Assembly: GCA_900549725.1 (NCBI GenBank)
Contig: URPL01000025.1
Span: 1-23,278, forward strand
Origin: an uncultured Eubacteriales bacterium
GTDB lineage: Bacteria; Bacillota; Clostridia; Oscillospirales; CAG-272
Length of the DNA: 23,278 bases
Direction: 5' to 3'
The notes under the pieces are model-generated. The model was not told the DNA's origin. It did no database searches and saw nothing but the letters and a program-made list of their open reading frames with translations. This document shows, piece after piece, positions 7,013-13,710 of this stretch. Positions within the stretch are counted from its first letter, which is position 1. The number at the start of each line of letters is the position of its first letter. Position numbers and translations under genes: made by a program.

Positions 7013-8011
7013 ATGGCAGGAATTATTTTTTCGGAAAACAGCATGCAAAACGATGCCGTATACGGCAAATATCAGGCGCCGATCCGCCTGATGATCGAAA
7101 AGAAGGCAGAGCAGTTTGAAAAGGAATCCAAAATTTCCGAGCTGTTCAGCGTGCAGAAATCGACGCATTTCGGCGAGGCGTATACCTCTATGACGGGCAT
7201 GGACGACTGGCTGCCCGTCGGAGAAAACGGTTCGCATCCCGAAAACGGCATGCGGCAGGGCAGAGACAAGCTGCTTGTCAATGAAACCTGGAAGAGCGCA
7301 TTTTCCATTTCGCGCGAGATGGTGGACGATTCCAACCTGATCGAGCTGCGCCGCCGCCCCGCTGCCTTCGTTGCGGCATACGGCAGAGCAAAGGAGCGCT
7401 TTGCGGCGAGCCTTTACGGTGCGGCAATGGACGGCAAGACCGAAATCACGATCAACGGCAAACGGTTTGACTGCTGCACGGCGGATGGGAAAGCGCTCTT
7501 TGCCGTGGACCACCCCGCGCTTTGCAAGGGAAAGGCACAGTCGAATTTGTATGCGGGGGATTTTTCCGCCTCCAATCTTTCCGTATTGGAAGAAAAAATG
7601 CAAAATTTCAAGGGCGAAAACGGGGAGCTTTTGAATATTTGTCCGGATACGATCCTCATCCCCAATAACGGCGCATTGAAGCAAAAGGTTTTTGCGGCAA
7701 TCGGCGCGGATAAGGATCCTGCAACGGCAAACAACGCGTTTAACTTCCAGTTCGGCCGATGGAATGTGATCGTTTGGAATTATCTGAACGAGCACGTCAG
7801 AGGCACGCCCTGGGTATTGCTGGACAGCAATTATCTCAAAGACAACATGGCTGCCGTGTTCCAGAACCGCGTGGATATGGAGGTCACCTCCTCCATCGAC
7901 CGTGATACCAATGCCAACCGCTGGGACGGCTATGCGCGCTTTACCGCTGGCTTTGTGGATTGGCGCTATGCATGCATCGGCGGCATAAGCAGCGGGACGG
8001 CACTCTCTTAA
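7013..8011 (+). CDS. Major capsid protein (Mu gpT-like, HK97 fold)
   Basis: A 332-aa protein with GGAGGAG before its ATG. The middle contains ALFAVDHPAL, then a stretch in which a residue pair LSVLEEKMQNF is followed by NICPDTILIPN. That arrangement (D-H-P after a loaded loop, then L-x-x-x-M, then P-D-x-L-I-V-P) is familiar from Mu gpT-type major head subunits and their Firmicute relatives. Length is typical for a protein without a long delta domain, consistent with a separate scaffold gene. An intrinsic terminator follows directly, as is common after capsid genes. Confidence 0.88.
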   Translation: MAGIIFSENSMQNDAVYGKYQAPIRLMIEKKAEQFEKESKISELFSVQKSTHFGEAYTSMTGMDDWLPVGENGSHPENGMRQGRDKLLVNETWKSAFSISREMVDDSNLIELRRRPAAFVAAYGRAKERFAASLYGAAMDGKTEITINGKRFDCCTADGKALFAVDHPALCKGKAQSNLYAGDFSASNLSVLEEKMQNFKGENGELLNICPDTILIPNNGALKQKVFAAIGADKDPATANNAFNFQFGRWNVIVWNYLNEHVRGTPWVLLDSNYLKDNMAAVFQNRVDMEVTSSIDRDTNANRWDGYARFTAGFVDWRYACIGGISSGTALS

Positions 8012-8036
8012 TCGGGTTTTTCCGGGAGAAAAACGG

Positions 8037-8081
8037 GCGCGGCTGTATGCGGCAGATTGTCAGAAATACAGCCGCGCTTTT
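8037..8081 (+). terminator. Intrinsic terminator/attenuator after the capsid gene
   Basis: A perfect 12-bp stem, GCGCGGCTGTAT (8037-8048) with ATACAGCCGCGC (8066-8077), closes a 17-nt loop and is followed by TTTT. The short T tract means read-through is likely, so head proteins would be made in excess over downstream tail proteins. The Shine-Dalgarno of the next gene begins 7 nt after it. Confidence 0.75.
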
Positions 8082-8101
8082 CCGAAGAAAGGAGGGAAAC
8101 T

Positions 8102-8824
8102 ATGACGATTTCGCAAATCATCGCATCTGTGGATGAATTGCGCCCCAATGCGTTTTCCGCCGCGCAGAAAACGCTGTGGCTTTCGGAGGCGGAAGGAATG
8201 GTGCAAACGGATATCATGCTTTTGGAGCCGTGTGAGGTAATCGCATATTCCTATGAGAAGGATAAAGATGCGGAGCCTTTGGTCGGCGCGCCGCATGATA
8301 AGCTATACCGCTCTTATCTGTGCGCGATGATAGATTTTTATCATGCGGAATATGCCGCTTATCAAAATTCTTTGGCGCAGTTCAATGCGCATCTGGCGGA
8401 ATATACCACATGGTATGCGCGTCGCTATCGTCCCGCGGACGGCAAGGCACAGGCAAGAGGATATTATCTCAGCGCTTACGGTATTGCGGTTAAGCACGGG
8501 TACGCGGGCACGGAGGCGCAATGGCTGGAGAGTCTGCAGCCGCCGAAGATTCGAAAAATCACCGCGGAGGAAAGCGCGGCAAATATTGCGCTTGCGGACA
8601 ACACGGAATACCGGCTCACGGGGGTGAGCGAGCTGACGCTTGCTTTCCCCGCAGGGCGATTTGAATGCTGGCTGCGCATTGAGACGGCGCAGGGAGAGGC
8701 ACCGCAGATCACATTTCCGGAAAGCGCGCGGTTTTTGGGGGCGGAGCCGGAATTTGCCGCGGGGCGATGCTATGAGATCTCCGTCAAGGACGGGGTGTGC
8801 ATCGTCGCCGGGGAGGCGGCATGA
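8102..8824 (+). CDS. Head-tail connector/adaptor-like protein with a GTEAQWL-motif extension
   Basis: A 240-aa protein. ATG 8102 has a strong AAAGGAGGG 5-6 nt upstream; the longer TTG-initiated frame from 8057 would begin inside the terminator and is rejected. Residues 1-110 (MTISQIIASVDELRPNAFSA... WLSEAEGMVQTDI) resemble the small connector/adaptor proteins that follow capsid genes in clostridial phages. Around residues 120-145 lies a copy of the Y-x-x-A-V-x-x-G-Y/F-x-G-T-E-x-x-W-L-x-S-L motif (AVKHGYAGTEAQWLESLQ), which I know mainly from phage fibre and baseplate proteins. A beta-rich domain of about 95 residues follows. The stop overlaps the next start (ATGA 8821-8824). The function is inferred from place. 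Confidence 0.68.
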   Translation: MTISQIIASVDELRPNAFSAAQKTLWLSEAEGMVQTDIMLLEPCEVIAYSYEKDKDAEPLVGAPHDKLYRSYLCAMIDFYHAEYAAYQNSLAQFNAHLAEYTTWYARRYRPADGKAQARGYYLSAYGIAVKHGYAGTEAQWLESLQPPKIRKITAEESAANIALADNTEYRLTGVSELTLAFPAGRFECWLRIETAQGEAPQITFPESARFLGAEPEFAAGRCYEISVKDGVCIVAGEAA

Positions 8825-10032
8825 ACCGCCGCCGCGCGCTGCTGCTCTGCGGGCTGCACAGAAAGCGCTATGCACAGCTGCATGGCAGGGCAAGGGCATC
8901 CCGGTATGCGGCTGCGGGCGCAGCGGATGCCGCAGGGCTGCGGCTCTTTGAAGCAGGCAGGGCAAAGCCCTCTGCCGCCGGGGCAAAAAGGACGGCGCAG
9001 CAGGTCAGGGCATACGGTGCGGGCACCGCGAAAAGCGACCTGCGCCTGCGCATCGGCAAGCGGATCCTGAGCGACACGGAGCGCATCACGGCAAAAAGCA
9101 GCGGAAAAGCTGCGGCAAAAGCAGCAAAGGGGCTGCGCTGCACCGTGCGCGCGGGGCAGGCATTTTCGCCCACCCTGCAAAGCCGCATGCACCCGCACCT
9201 TTACGCACAGAAGCTGCTGCGCGCAGCGGTGCTCACCCAAAAAAGCGGCGCATATGCTGCGGCACACAGCAGCAGAATGCGCGCCGCGGCGGCAGAGCAC
9301 AAGGCAAGCGCCCAGTATCGCGGGCATGCATATGCACAAAAGCTTTTGTACCCCGCCATCCTTGCGCAAAAAACAAAGCGCAGCGCCTTTGCCCGGGCAT
9401 CACAGCCCGCCCCCGCGGCGGCAGAGCGCAGGGCACGCGCCCTGTATCGCGGGCATGCATATGCACAAAAGCTGCTCCGCCCCGCCGCTCTTGCACAAAG
9501 GACAAAGGCGCGCAATATCCTGCGGGCACACGCTGCCGCAGACGCGGCATGTGCAAGTGCATTCGGCGCCGATTCATACTTTTTGCCAAGGGCGCAGGCA
9601 GGAAAACGCCTGCCGACGGCGCAGCGCGGCAAAGCTGTGTTTTCTGCAGCCGCCGCGGAAACGGGCGCAGCCCCCGCGCGGCAGAAAACCACGGGGCAAA
9701 GCAGCCATGCCGCAAAGGCACTCGAAAAGACCCCACGCCCCGCAGGCGCGGAAAAAGCGGCACACAGCGCATGCAGCGCCGCCGTCTATTCGGAAGAAAA
9801 AGCACCCGCCGCAAGGCTTTCGGGCAAGGGGAGAGCAAGCGGCGCGCTGCAGCCGAAAACCGTGCGTGCGCTTGCGGCCGCCCTTTGCTCCGCCGCGGGA
9901 TCCTCCGCCGGCGGCACGGCGCAGCAGAGCGGCGGGAGCACCTGGGAAGCCCCCGTTCTTGCGGACGGCACCCTGACGGTGACCATGGTGTATGAAGCGG
10001 CGCAGCAGGGCGAGACGCTCTCCCTTGCATAA
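8821..10032 (+). CDS. Ala-rich basic repeat protein of unknown function
   Basis: A 403-aa protein whose ATG overlaps the preceding stop (ATGA), so it is translationally coupled. It is dominated by Ala, Arg, Lys, Gln and Ser, with few acidic residues, and should be strongly basic. Three tandem units of exactly 43 residues begin at residues 126, 169 and 212, each opening H-x-Y-A-Q-K-L-L-x-x-A-x-L-x-Q. Only the last 30 residues (WEAPVLADGTLTVTMVYEAA and beyond) look like an ordinary folded beta segment, and similar endings occur in clostridial phage tail proteins. I do not recognise the rest. A DNA-condensing or virion-internal protein, or a flexible fibre shaft, would fit the composition; neither is shown. 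Other frames are also open here because of the GC-rich codons, but the start coupling and repeat period support this frame. Confidence 0.7.
   Translation: MNRRRALLLCGLHRKRYAQLHGRARASRYAAAGAADAAGLRLFEAGRAKPSAAGAKRTAQQVRAYGAGTAKSDLRLRIGKRILSDTERITAKSSGKAAAKAAKGLRCTVRAGQAFSPTLQSRMHPHLYAQKLLRAAVLTQKSGAYAAAHSSRMRAAAAEHKASAQYRGHAYAQKLLYPAILAQKTKRSAFARASQPAPAAAERRARALYRGHAYAQKLLRPAALAQRTKARNILRAHAAADAACASAFGADSYFLPRAQAGKRLPTAQRGKAVFSAAAAETGAAPARQKTTGQSSHAAKALEKTPRPAGAEKAAHSACSAAVYSEEKAPAARLSGKGRASGALQPKTVRALAAALCSAAGSSAGGTAQQSGGSTWEAPVLADGTLTVTMVYEAAQQGETLSLA
9196..9582 (+). repeat. Three tandem 129-bp (43-codon) repeats
   Basis: Units start at 9196, 9325 and 9454, a period of exactly 129 bp. The best conserved block is identical over 29 bp between 9316-9344 and 9445-9473 (coding YRGHAYAQKL); the first unit is more diverged (CACCTTTACGCACAG at its start). 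Each unit encodes H-x-YAQKLL followed by an Ala/Arg-rich variable stretch. The third unit drifts after about 20 residues, so its end is approximate. Confidence 0.85.
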
Positions 10033-10058
10033 CGAACGAAAAAAGGAGAAAAAACAAA

Positions 10059-10622
10059 ATGATCAACGCAGCAAAACACGGCAAAGCAATTCTGGACGCG
10101 ATGCTCTATACCAAGGATGTCGCCTCCAACGCATCGAATACGGTGACCTTTCCAAAGACCCCGTATCTCGGCCTGTTCACCACCATGCCAACGGTGAATG
10201 CGGACGGCACCTATACCTATACGGCGGGCGTGGAGGTGCAGCAGAACAGCACGCTTGCCAATAAGACCTATCGCCGCGTGGCGCTCTTTTCCAAGGGCGT
10301 TTCGGAAAAGCGGATCATGGGCACGGCGGAGATCGTCGGCGCCTCCTCGGTGAGCCCGGATGAGGCGGCAAAGGACACCGCAGCGGGCTTTTCCGTCGGC
10401 GCGGCGCGGGTGAGCAATCAGGACCTGATCTTCTTCCCGGAGGCGGAAAAGGAGGCATACGGCACCATCGTGGGCTTCGGTATCTTCGACGCCGTCAGCG
10501 GCGGGGACCCGTATTTCTTCGGGGAGCTCTCCGGCAGCAGCGGGCAGAGCGGCACGGTGACGGTCGGGCTGAACGAGATCCCCATTTTCCGCGTGGGCGA
10601 TTTCCGCATCGCGCTGGAATAA
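10059..10622 (+). CDS. Phage tail/fibre-like structural protein
   Basis: A 187-aa protein with AAAAAAGGAG before its ATG. The phrase GTIVGFGIFDAVSGGDPYFFG is followed by a GEL strand, a Gly-rich turn and the closing FRVGDFRIALE. This is the common clostridial phage pattern of A-(L/F)-G-(I/L)-F-D-A-x-(T/S)-G-G-x-x-x-x-(W/F)-G-x-L, ending with an F-x-x-G-x-(L/F)-x-I-x-L strand, found in tail fibre and baseplate-associated proteins. The N-terminal half is beta-rich (TPYLGLFTTMPTVNADGTYT). It probably forms part of the adsorption apparatus together with the following gene. Confidence 0.7.
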   Translation: MINAAKHGKAILDAMLYTKDVASNASNTVTFPKTPYLGLFTTMPTVNADGTYTYTAGVEVQQNSTLANKTYRRVALFSKGVSEKRIMGTAEIVGASSVSPDEAAKDTAAGFSVGAARVSNQDLIFFPEAEKEAYGTIVGFGIFDAVSGGDPYFFGELSGSSGQSGTVTVGLNEIPIFRVGDFRIALE

Positions 10623-10626
10623 TGCC

Positions 10627-10779
10627 ATGGCACGGTATGTGGAGCTGAGAGCGGTGGCAAGGGTGAACCTTGCAAAGCTGCTCGGAGAAGAAAAAGACGA
10701 CTGCCGCGGGGGAGAGCGCTCCCCCGCAGCGGCGGAACAGGAGCAGAAGGACCATGGCAGATGTAAAGCTGAAGGATAA
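10627..10779 (+). CDS. Doubtful 50-codon ORF in the leader of the next gene
   Basis: An ATG five bases after the preceding stop opens a 50-codon frame (MARYVELRAVARVNLAKLLG and onward) ending TAA at 10777-10779, overlapping the next gene by 26 bp. No Shine-Dalgarno is visible, but reinitiation after the TAA at 10620-10622 is possible. The first 20 residues form a plausible amphipathic helix and the rest is low complexity over a strong hairpin. It may be a short coupling peptide or nothing. Confidence 0.3.
   Translation: MARYVELRAVARVNLAKLLGEEKDDCRGGERSPAAAEQEQKDHGRCKAEG
10706..10727 (+). promoter_or_regulatory. Strong GC hairpin in the leader of the fibre gene
   Basis: GCGGGGGAG (10706-10714) pairs perfectly with CTCCCCCGC (10719-10727) around a four-base loop, AGCG. 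No T tract follows, so it is not an intrinsic terminator. It ends 26 bp before the ATG at 10754 and could influence translation or mRNA processing. Confidence 0.5.
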
Positions 10780-12076
10780 AAACGGCGCGCTGTTGACCTA
10801 TGAAGGCGTGCAGCGCGTGGCGCTGCCGACCGGGGAGGGCACTGCCGTTTTTTATGACCGCGAGCCGATCGAAAAAACGGTGCAGCTTGCATTTTCCGGG
10901 GATGATACGGCGCAGACGGTGGAGGCGGAGGCGGGCAAGAGCTTTTCCTCCGTGACAATCGAAAAGCCCGCAGGGCTGCTTGCCGGCAATATCCGCACGG
11001 GGGTGAGCATTGCGGGCATTGACGGAACGCTGAATCCGGACGCCTATCAGGCAAAGCTTGCAGTATGGGGAGACGCAACGGGCAAGGGCAACATCATCGC
11101 CACGCCGGACTATCACGGCATCCGTGTTTGGGGTCCGGGAGATAAGAACATTTCCTGGGTGGATGCGCCGTACAAGCACGTGTTTTCGCAGATGCAGACG
11201 CTGGATGAGGAGCTGAATACGGGGCTTGCGTTTTGGGCAAGCGGCATCATGACGCGCACCGAGAATTGTCTTTCCGAGATCTTTGCGGGGGCAGGCACGG
11301 CGCTTTTCATGGATGAAGCACACCCGGTGCCCATCCCGACGGTGACGGATACGGATGCAAGGAACTGGACGGGGCTGCGCGCGATGCTGATGCGAACGCT
11401 GGAGAATCTGCCGGACTTTTGGATGCATCGGCTGTTTCAGAACCCTGCGGACTACGGCACGGATCATACAAGCGAGGACAAGGAGATGTCAGATAATTAT
11501 CTGTCAATCCACGGGAAAAAGACCTTTCCGTTTGTATGGTATCCGGGCATTTCGGACGGGACCTATACCGCCGCATACACCGTGCAGGAGCCGACGGGGC
11601 AGCTGCCGAGCTACGAGGACGGCTTTGTGCTCTATGAGGGCGACACGGGCCGCGGCATTGTGTGTGCAAATTTCAATGCTTCGGAAACGCTCGGGCTGAG
11701 CGCACCGGTATTTATCGGAGTGTTCGGTGCGGCGATCCTTTGGCGCAGCGAAGGAGCGCAAACGGTTCCGCAGGCACTCATGCAGCAGTTTGACCCGGGA
11801 TGGGACCTTGGCGATGTTTCCCTTGCGCAGGGCTGGAATCTGAGCACCTACTCGCAGGGTACCTTTGTAACCGCGCCGACGACGCTTGCGCAGGCAAAGG
11901 CAATGATCGAGGAGAACTTCGGGAATTTCGACCCTGCATGGCTGCCCTTTGATGAAATGGACGAATACACAAAATCGTTCTTTGCGCCGATTTCGGGAAC
12001 GAAATACAAGCGTCTCGGAAACGATGCGCTGCGCATTGAATTCAATCTTTACGGAAAGGACGGGAGCAATGGCTAA
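10754..12076 (+). CDS. Large tail fibre / receptor-binding-like protein
   Basis: A 440-aa protein. I start it at ATG 10754 (MADVKLKDKNGALLTYEGVQ); GGAGCAGAAGG lies upstream, and the longer frame from 10670 reads through the GC hairpin. The N-terminal 100 residues, ending with the phrase GVSIAGIDGTLNPD, match a domain that precedes variable C-termini in many Firmicute phage tail and surface proteins. The rest (about 105-440) is rich in Trp, Tyr, Gly and Asp, as expected for a receptor-binding head, and looks unique. It overlaps the amidase start by 8 bp (12069-12076). The host-recognition role is inferred from place and domain layout. Confidence 0.68.
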   Translation: MADVKLKDKNGALLTYEGVQRVALPTGEGTAVFYDREPIEKTVQLAFSGDDTAQTVEAEAGKSFSSVTIEKPAGLLAGNIRTGVSIAGIDGTLNPDAYQAKLAVWGDATGKGNIIATPDYHGIRVWGPGDKNISWVDAPYKHVFSQMQTLDEELNTGLAFWASGIMTRTENCLSEIFAGAGTALFMDEAHPVPIPTVTDTDARNWTGLRAMLMRTLENLPDFWMHRLFQNPADYGTDHTSEDKEMSDNYLSIHGKKTFPFVWYPGISDGTYTAAYTVQEPTGQLPSYEDGFVLYEGDTGRGIVCANFNASETLGLSAPVFIGVFGAAILWRSEGAQTVPQALMQQFDPGWDLGDVSLAQGWNLSTYSQGTFVTAPTTLAQAKAMIEENFGNFDPAWLPFDEMDEYTKSFFAPISGTKYKRLGNDALRIEFNLYGKDGSNG

Positions 12077-12800
12077 GAGCACACTTGCAGCGGTGATCCT
12101 GCCGTCCCCGCATTATTCAAGCCGCTGCGGCAGACGCATCGACCGCATCACGATCCACCATGCGGCGGGCATTGCCTCGGCAAGGACGCTGGGGCTGCTC
12201 TTTCAGAATCCGGCGCGCGGCGGCTCCGCCAATTACGGCATCGGAAACGACGGGGAGATCGGCTGCTATGTGGATGAAAAATACCGCGCCTGGACCTCCG
12301 GCAGCGATGAAAACGACCGCAGGGCGGTGACCATTGAGGTCTCAAACTGCAAAGCCGGGGGCGACTGGCCCGTGAGCGACAGGGCGTATGACGCGCTGAT
12401 CCGCCTTTGCGCCGACATATGCCGCCGCAACGGGATCGGGGCGCTGCGCTTTACCGGAGACAAAACGGGCAATCTCACCATGCATCGGTATTTTCAGCCG
12501 ACGGCATGCCCCGGGGAATATCTCGCGCGGCGCTTCGGGGCGATTGCCGATGCGGTGAATGCAAAGCTGAGAGGAGAGGAACCGATGACAGCAGAAGAAA
12601 AAAGAGCGTTTGAAACGCTGGAAAAGCAGGCGGGGGCAACCGTTGACACGGTGGAGCAGGCGCCCGCATGGGCAAAGGAGACGCTGAAAAAGCTGACAAC
12701 ACGCGGCATTTTACAGGGAGACGGCACCTCGCTGCGGCTTTCCGAGCAGATGGTGCGTATGCTTGTGATACTGGACCGTGCGGGCATGTTCGGCGGCTGA
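12069..12800 (+). CDS. Endolysin: N-acetylmuramoyl-L-alanine amidase (Amidase_2)
   Basis: A 243-aa lysin that cuts the bond between MurNAc and L-Ala in host peptidoglycan at the end of infection. The amidase_2/PGRP fold is shown by ITIHHAAG (His30 or His31 as first zinc ligand), the central segment AVTIEVSNCK, and MHRYFQPTACPGEYL (His139 and Cys147 as remaining ligands), the same order as in T7 lysozyme. A C-terminal module of about 70 residues (VEQAPAWAKETLKKLTTRGI onward) resembles small wall-binding helical repeats. There is no signal peptide, so release depends on the holin gene 26 bp downstream. The start overlaps the previous stop, and the longer in-frame extension lies inside the fibre gene. 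Confidence 0.9.
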   Translation: MAKSTLAAVILPSPHYSSRCGRRIDRITIHHAAGIASARTLGLLFQNPARGGSANYGIGNDGEIGCYVDEKYRAWTSGSDENDRRAVTIEVSNCKAGGDWPVSDRAYDALIRLCADICRRNGIGALRFTGDKTGNLTMHRYFQPTACPGEYLARRFGAIADAVNAKLRGEEPMTAEEKRAFETLEKQAGATVDTVEQAPAWAKETLKKLTTRGILQGDGTSLRLSEQMVRMLVILDRAGMFGG

Positions 12801-12826
12801 GACAAAAACGAAAGGAGCAAAAAGCA

Positions 12827-13102
12827 ATGAAGAAACTGAATCTAAGAGGTGTGACCCCTGCGACCTGGGCGCGCCTGGCGGCGCTTATTTTGGCGCTTTG
12901 CAATCAGGTGCTTGCCATCTTCGGCAGGGAGGCGCTGCCGATCTATGAGGAAACGCTGACGCAGATCGTGACGGTGGGGCTGACGCTTTGCGCAAGCTTT
13001 GCCGCATGGTGGAAGAACAATTCCTTCACCGCGCCGGCACAGGCGGCGGACGAATATAAGGAGGAGCTGAAGCTTTCCGAAAAAGAGGACGGTAAAAAAT
13101 GA
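12827..13102 (+). CDS. Phage holin, SPP1 type
   Basis: A 91-aa membrane protein with AAAGGAG (12811-12817) 9 nt before its ATG. Two hydrophobic segments are visible at about 14-32 (WARLAALILALCNQVLAIFG) and 45-62 (LTQIVTVGLTLCASFAAWW). They are followed by WWKNNSFTAPAQAADEYKEE, the hallmark W-W-K-N-N-S-F-T-x-x-A-Q-x-A-D-x-Y of SPP1-family holins. It would open the membrane to let the amidase reach the wall. It overlaps the next gene by 4 bp (ATGA 13099-13102), typical of a lysis operon. Confidence 0.9.
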   Translation: MKKLNLRGVTPATWARLAALILALCNQVLAIFGREALPIYEETLTQIVTVGLTLCASFAAWWKNNSFTAPAQAADEYKEELKLSEKEDGKK

Positions 13103-13431
13103 GCGCCGAGGGAAACAGCTGCCCCTGCCCGCCCGTGCGCGAGCTGCAGAGGCAGATGGAAAAGGTGAACGAGAAGATCAGCGAGGACCGGCAGGAGCTT
13201 GCGAGGATGAAGCAGCAGCTGCAGAGCATTGAGGACAGGGTGATGCGCGTGGACAAAAAGATAGACGGCCTGGGCGAGCGGCTGGAGAAGCGCTTTTGCG
13301 GCATGGAGGACAAGCTCTCCGCACTTGCGCTGCGCCCTGCCGCACGCTGGGAGGAGGCGGTCAAGACCGCTATCGGCGTTATCATCACGCTGCTGCTTTC
13401 CTATGTGGCGGTGCGATTGGGGGTCGGATGA
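13099..13431 (+). CDS. xhlA: XhlA-like lysis accessory membrane protein
   Basis: A 110-aa protein coupled to the holin through ATGA. Residues 15-80 form a long coiled coil (VRELQRQMEKVNEKISEDRQ through LGERLEKRF), followed by a single C-terminal transmembrane helix (AIGVIITLLLSYVAVRLGVG). This layout is that of XhlA/hemolysin-type proteins encoded beside holins in Bacillus and Clostridium phages such as PBSX, which act with the holin in lysis. A CPCP stretch at the N-terminus is unusual. The family call is from architecture and location. Confidence 0.8.
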   Translation: MSAEGNSCPCPPVRELQRQMEKVNEKISEDRQELARMKQQLQSIEDRVMRVDKKIDGLGERLEKRFCGMEDKLSALALRPAARWEEAVKTAIGVIITLLLSYVAVRLGVG

Positions 13432-13432
13432 G

Positions 13433-13696
13433 ATGCGATCGGATCACAAGCTGACACAGGCATTTTTACCGCACCTTGAGCAGGGCATGCGCACGGAGGA
13501 AAAGATCGCGGCGATTGCGGACAGTCTTGCCGCACTGCAGCAGACGCTTTCGTTTTTGCTTTCGCACCTTTGCGCGGAAAATTTCGGGGCGGCAGGGCTG
13601 CGGGATACGGTGCTGAGCCCAAAGGATGAGGAAAGCGGGGCGCAATGGAGCTTTCGCGGCGGGCATTTGTATTATAATGGGCAAAAGTTGCTCTGA
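13433..13696 (+). CDS. Small hypothetical protein downstream of the lysis genes
   Basis: An 87-aa protein I do not recognise. It begins one base after the previous stop (TGA 13429-13431), so coupling by reinitiation is likely; a GGGGGTCGG stretch upstream is a poor Shine-Dalgarno. A helical N-terminal half (IAAIADSLAALQQTLSFLLS) is followed by a short beta-like end, SFRGGHLYYNGQKLL. It may form part of the tail or lysis complex. No membrane segment is evident. An alternative ATG at 13428 in another frame gives no credible product. Confidence 0.6.
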   Translation: MRSDHKLTQAFLPHLEQGMRTEEKIAAIADSLAALQQTLSFLLSHLCAENFGAAGLRDTVLSPKDEESGAQWSFRGGHLYYNGQKLL

Positions 13697-13710
13697 AAGG
13701 GGGAAACGGC

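Noticed and set aside
9233..11078. Very long - strand frames over the Ala-rich repeat and fibre genes
   Set aside because: Produced by Ala/Arg codons (GCN, CGN) read backwards; no ribosome sites, and the + strand frames are coupled and have recognisable ends.
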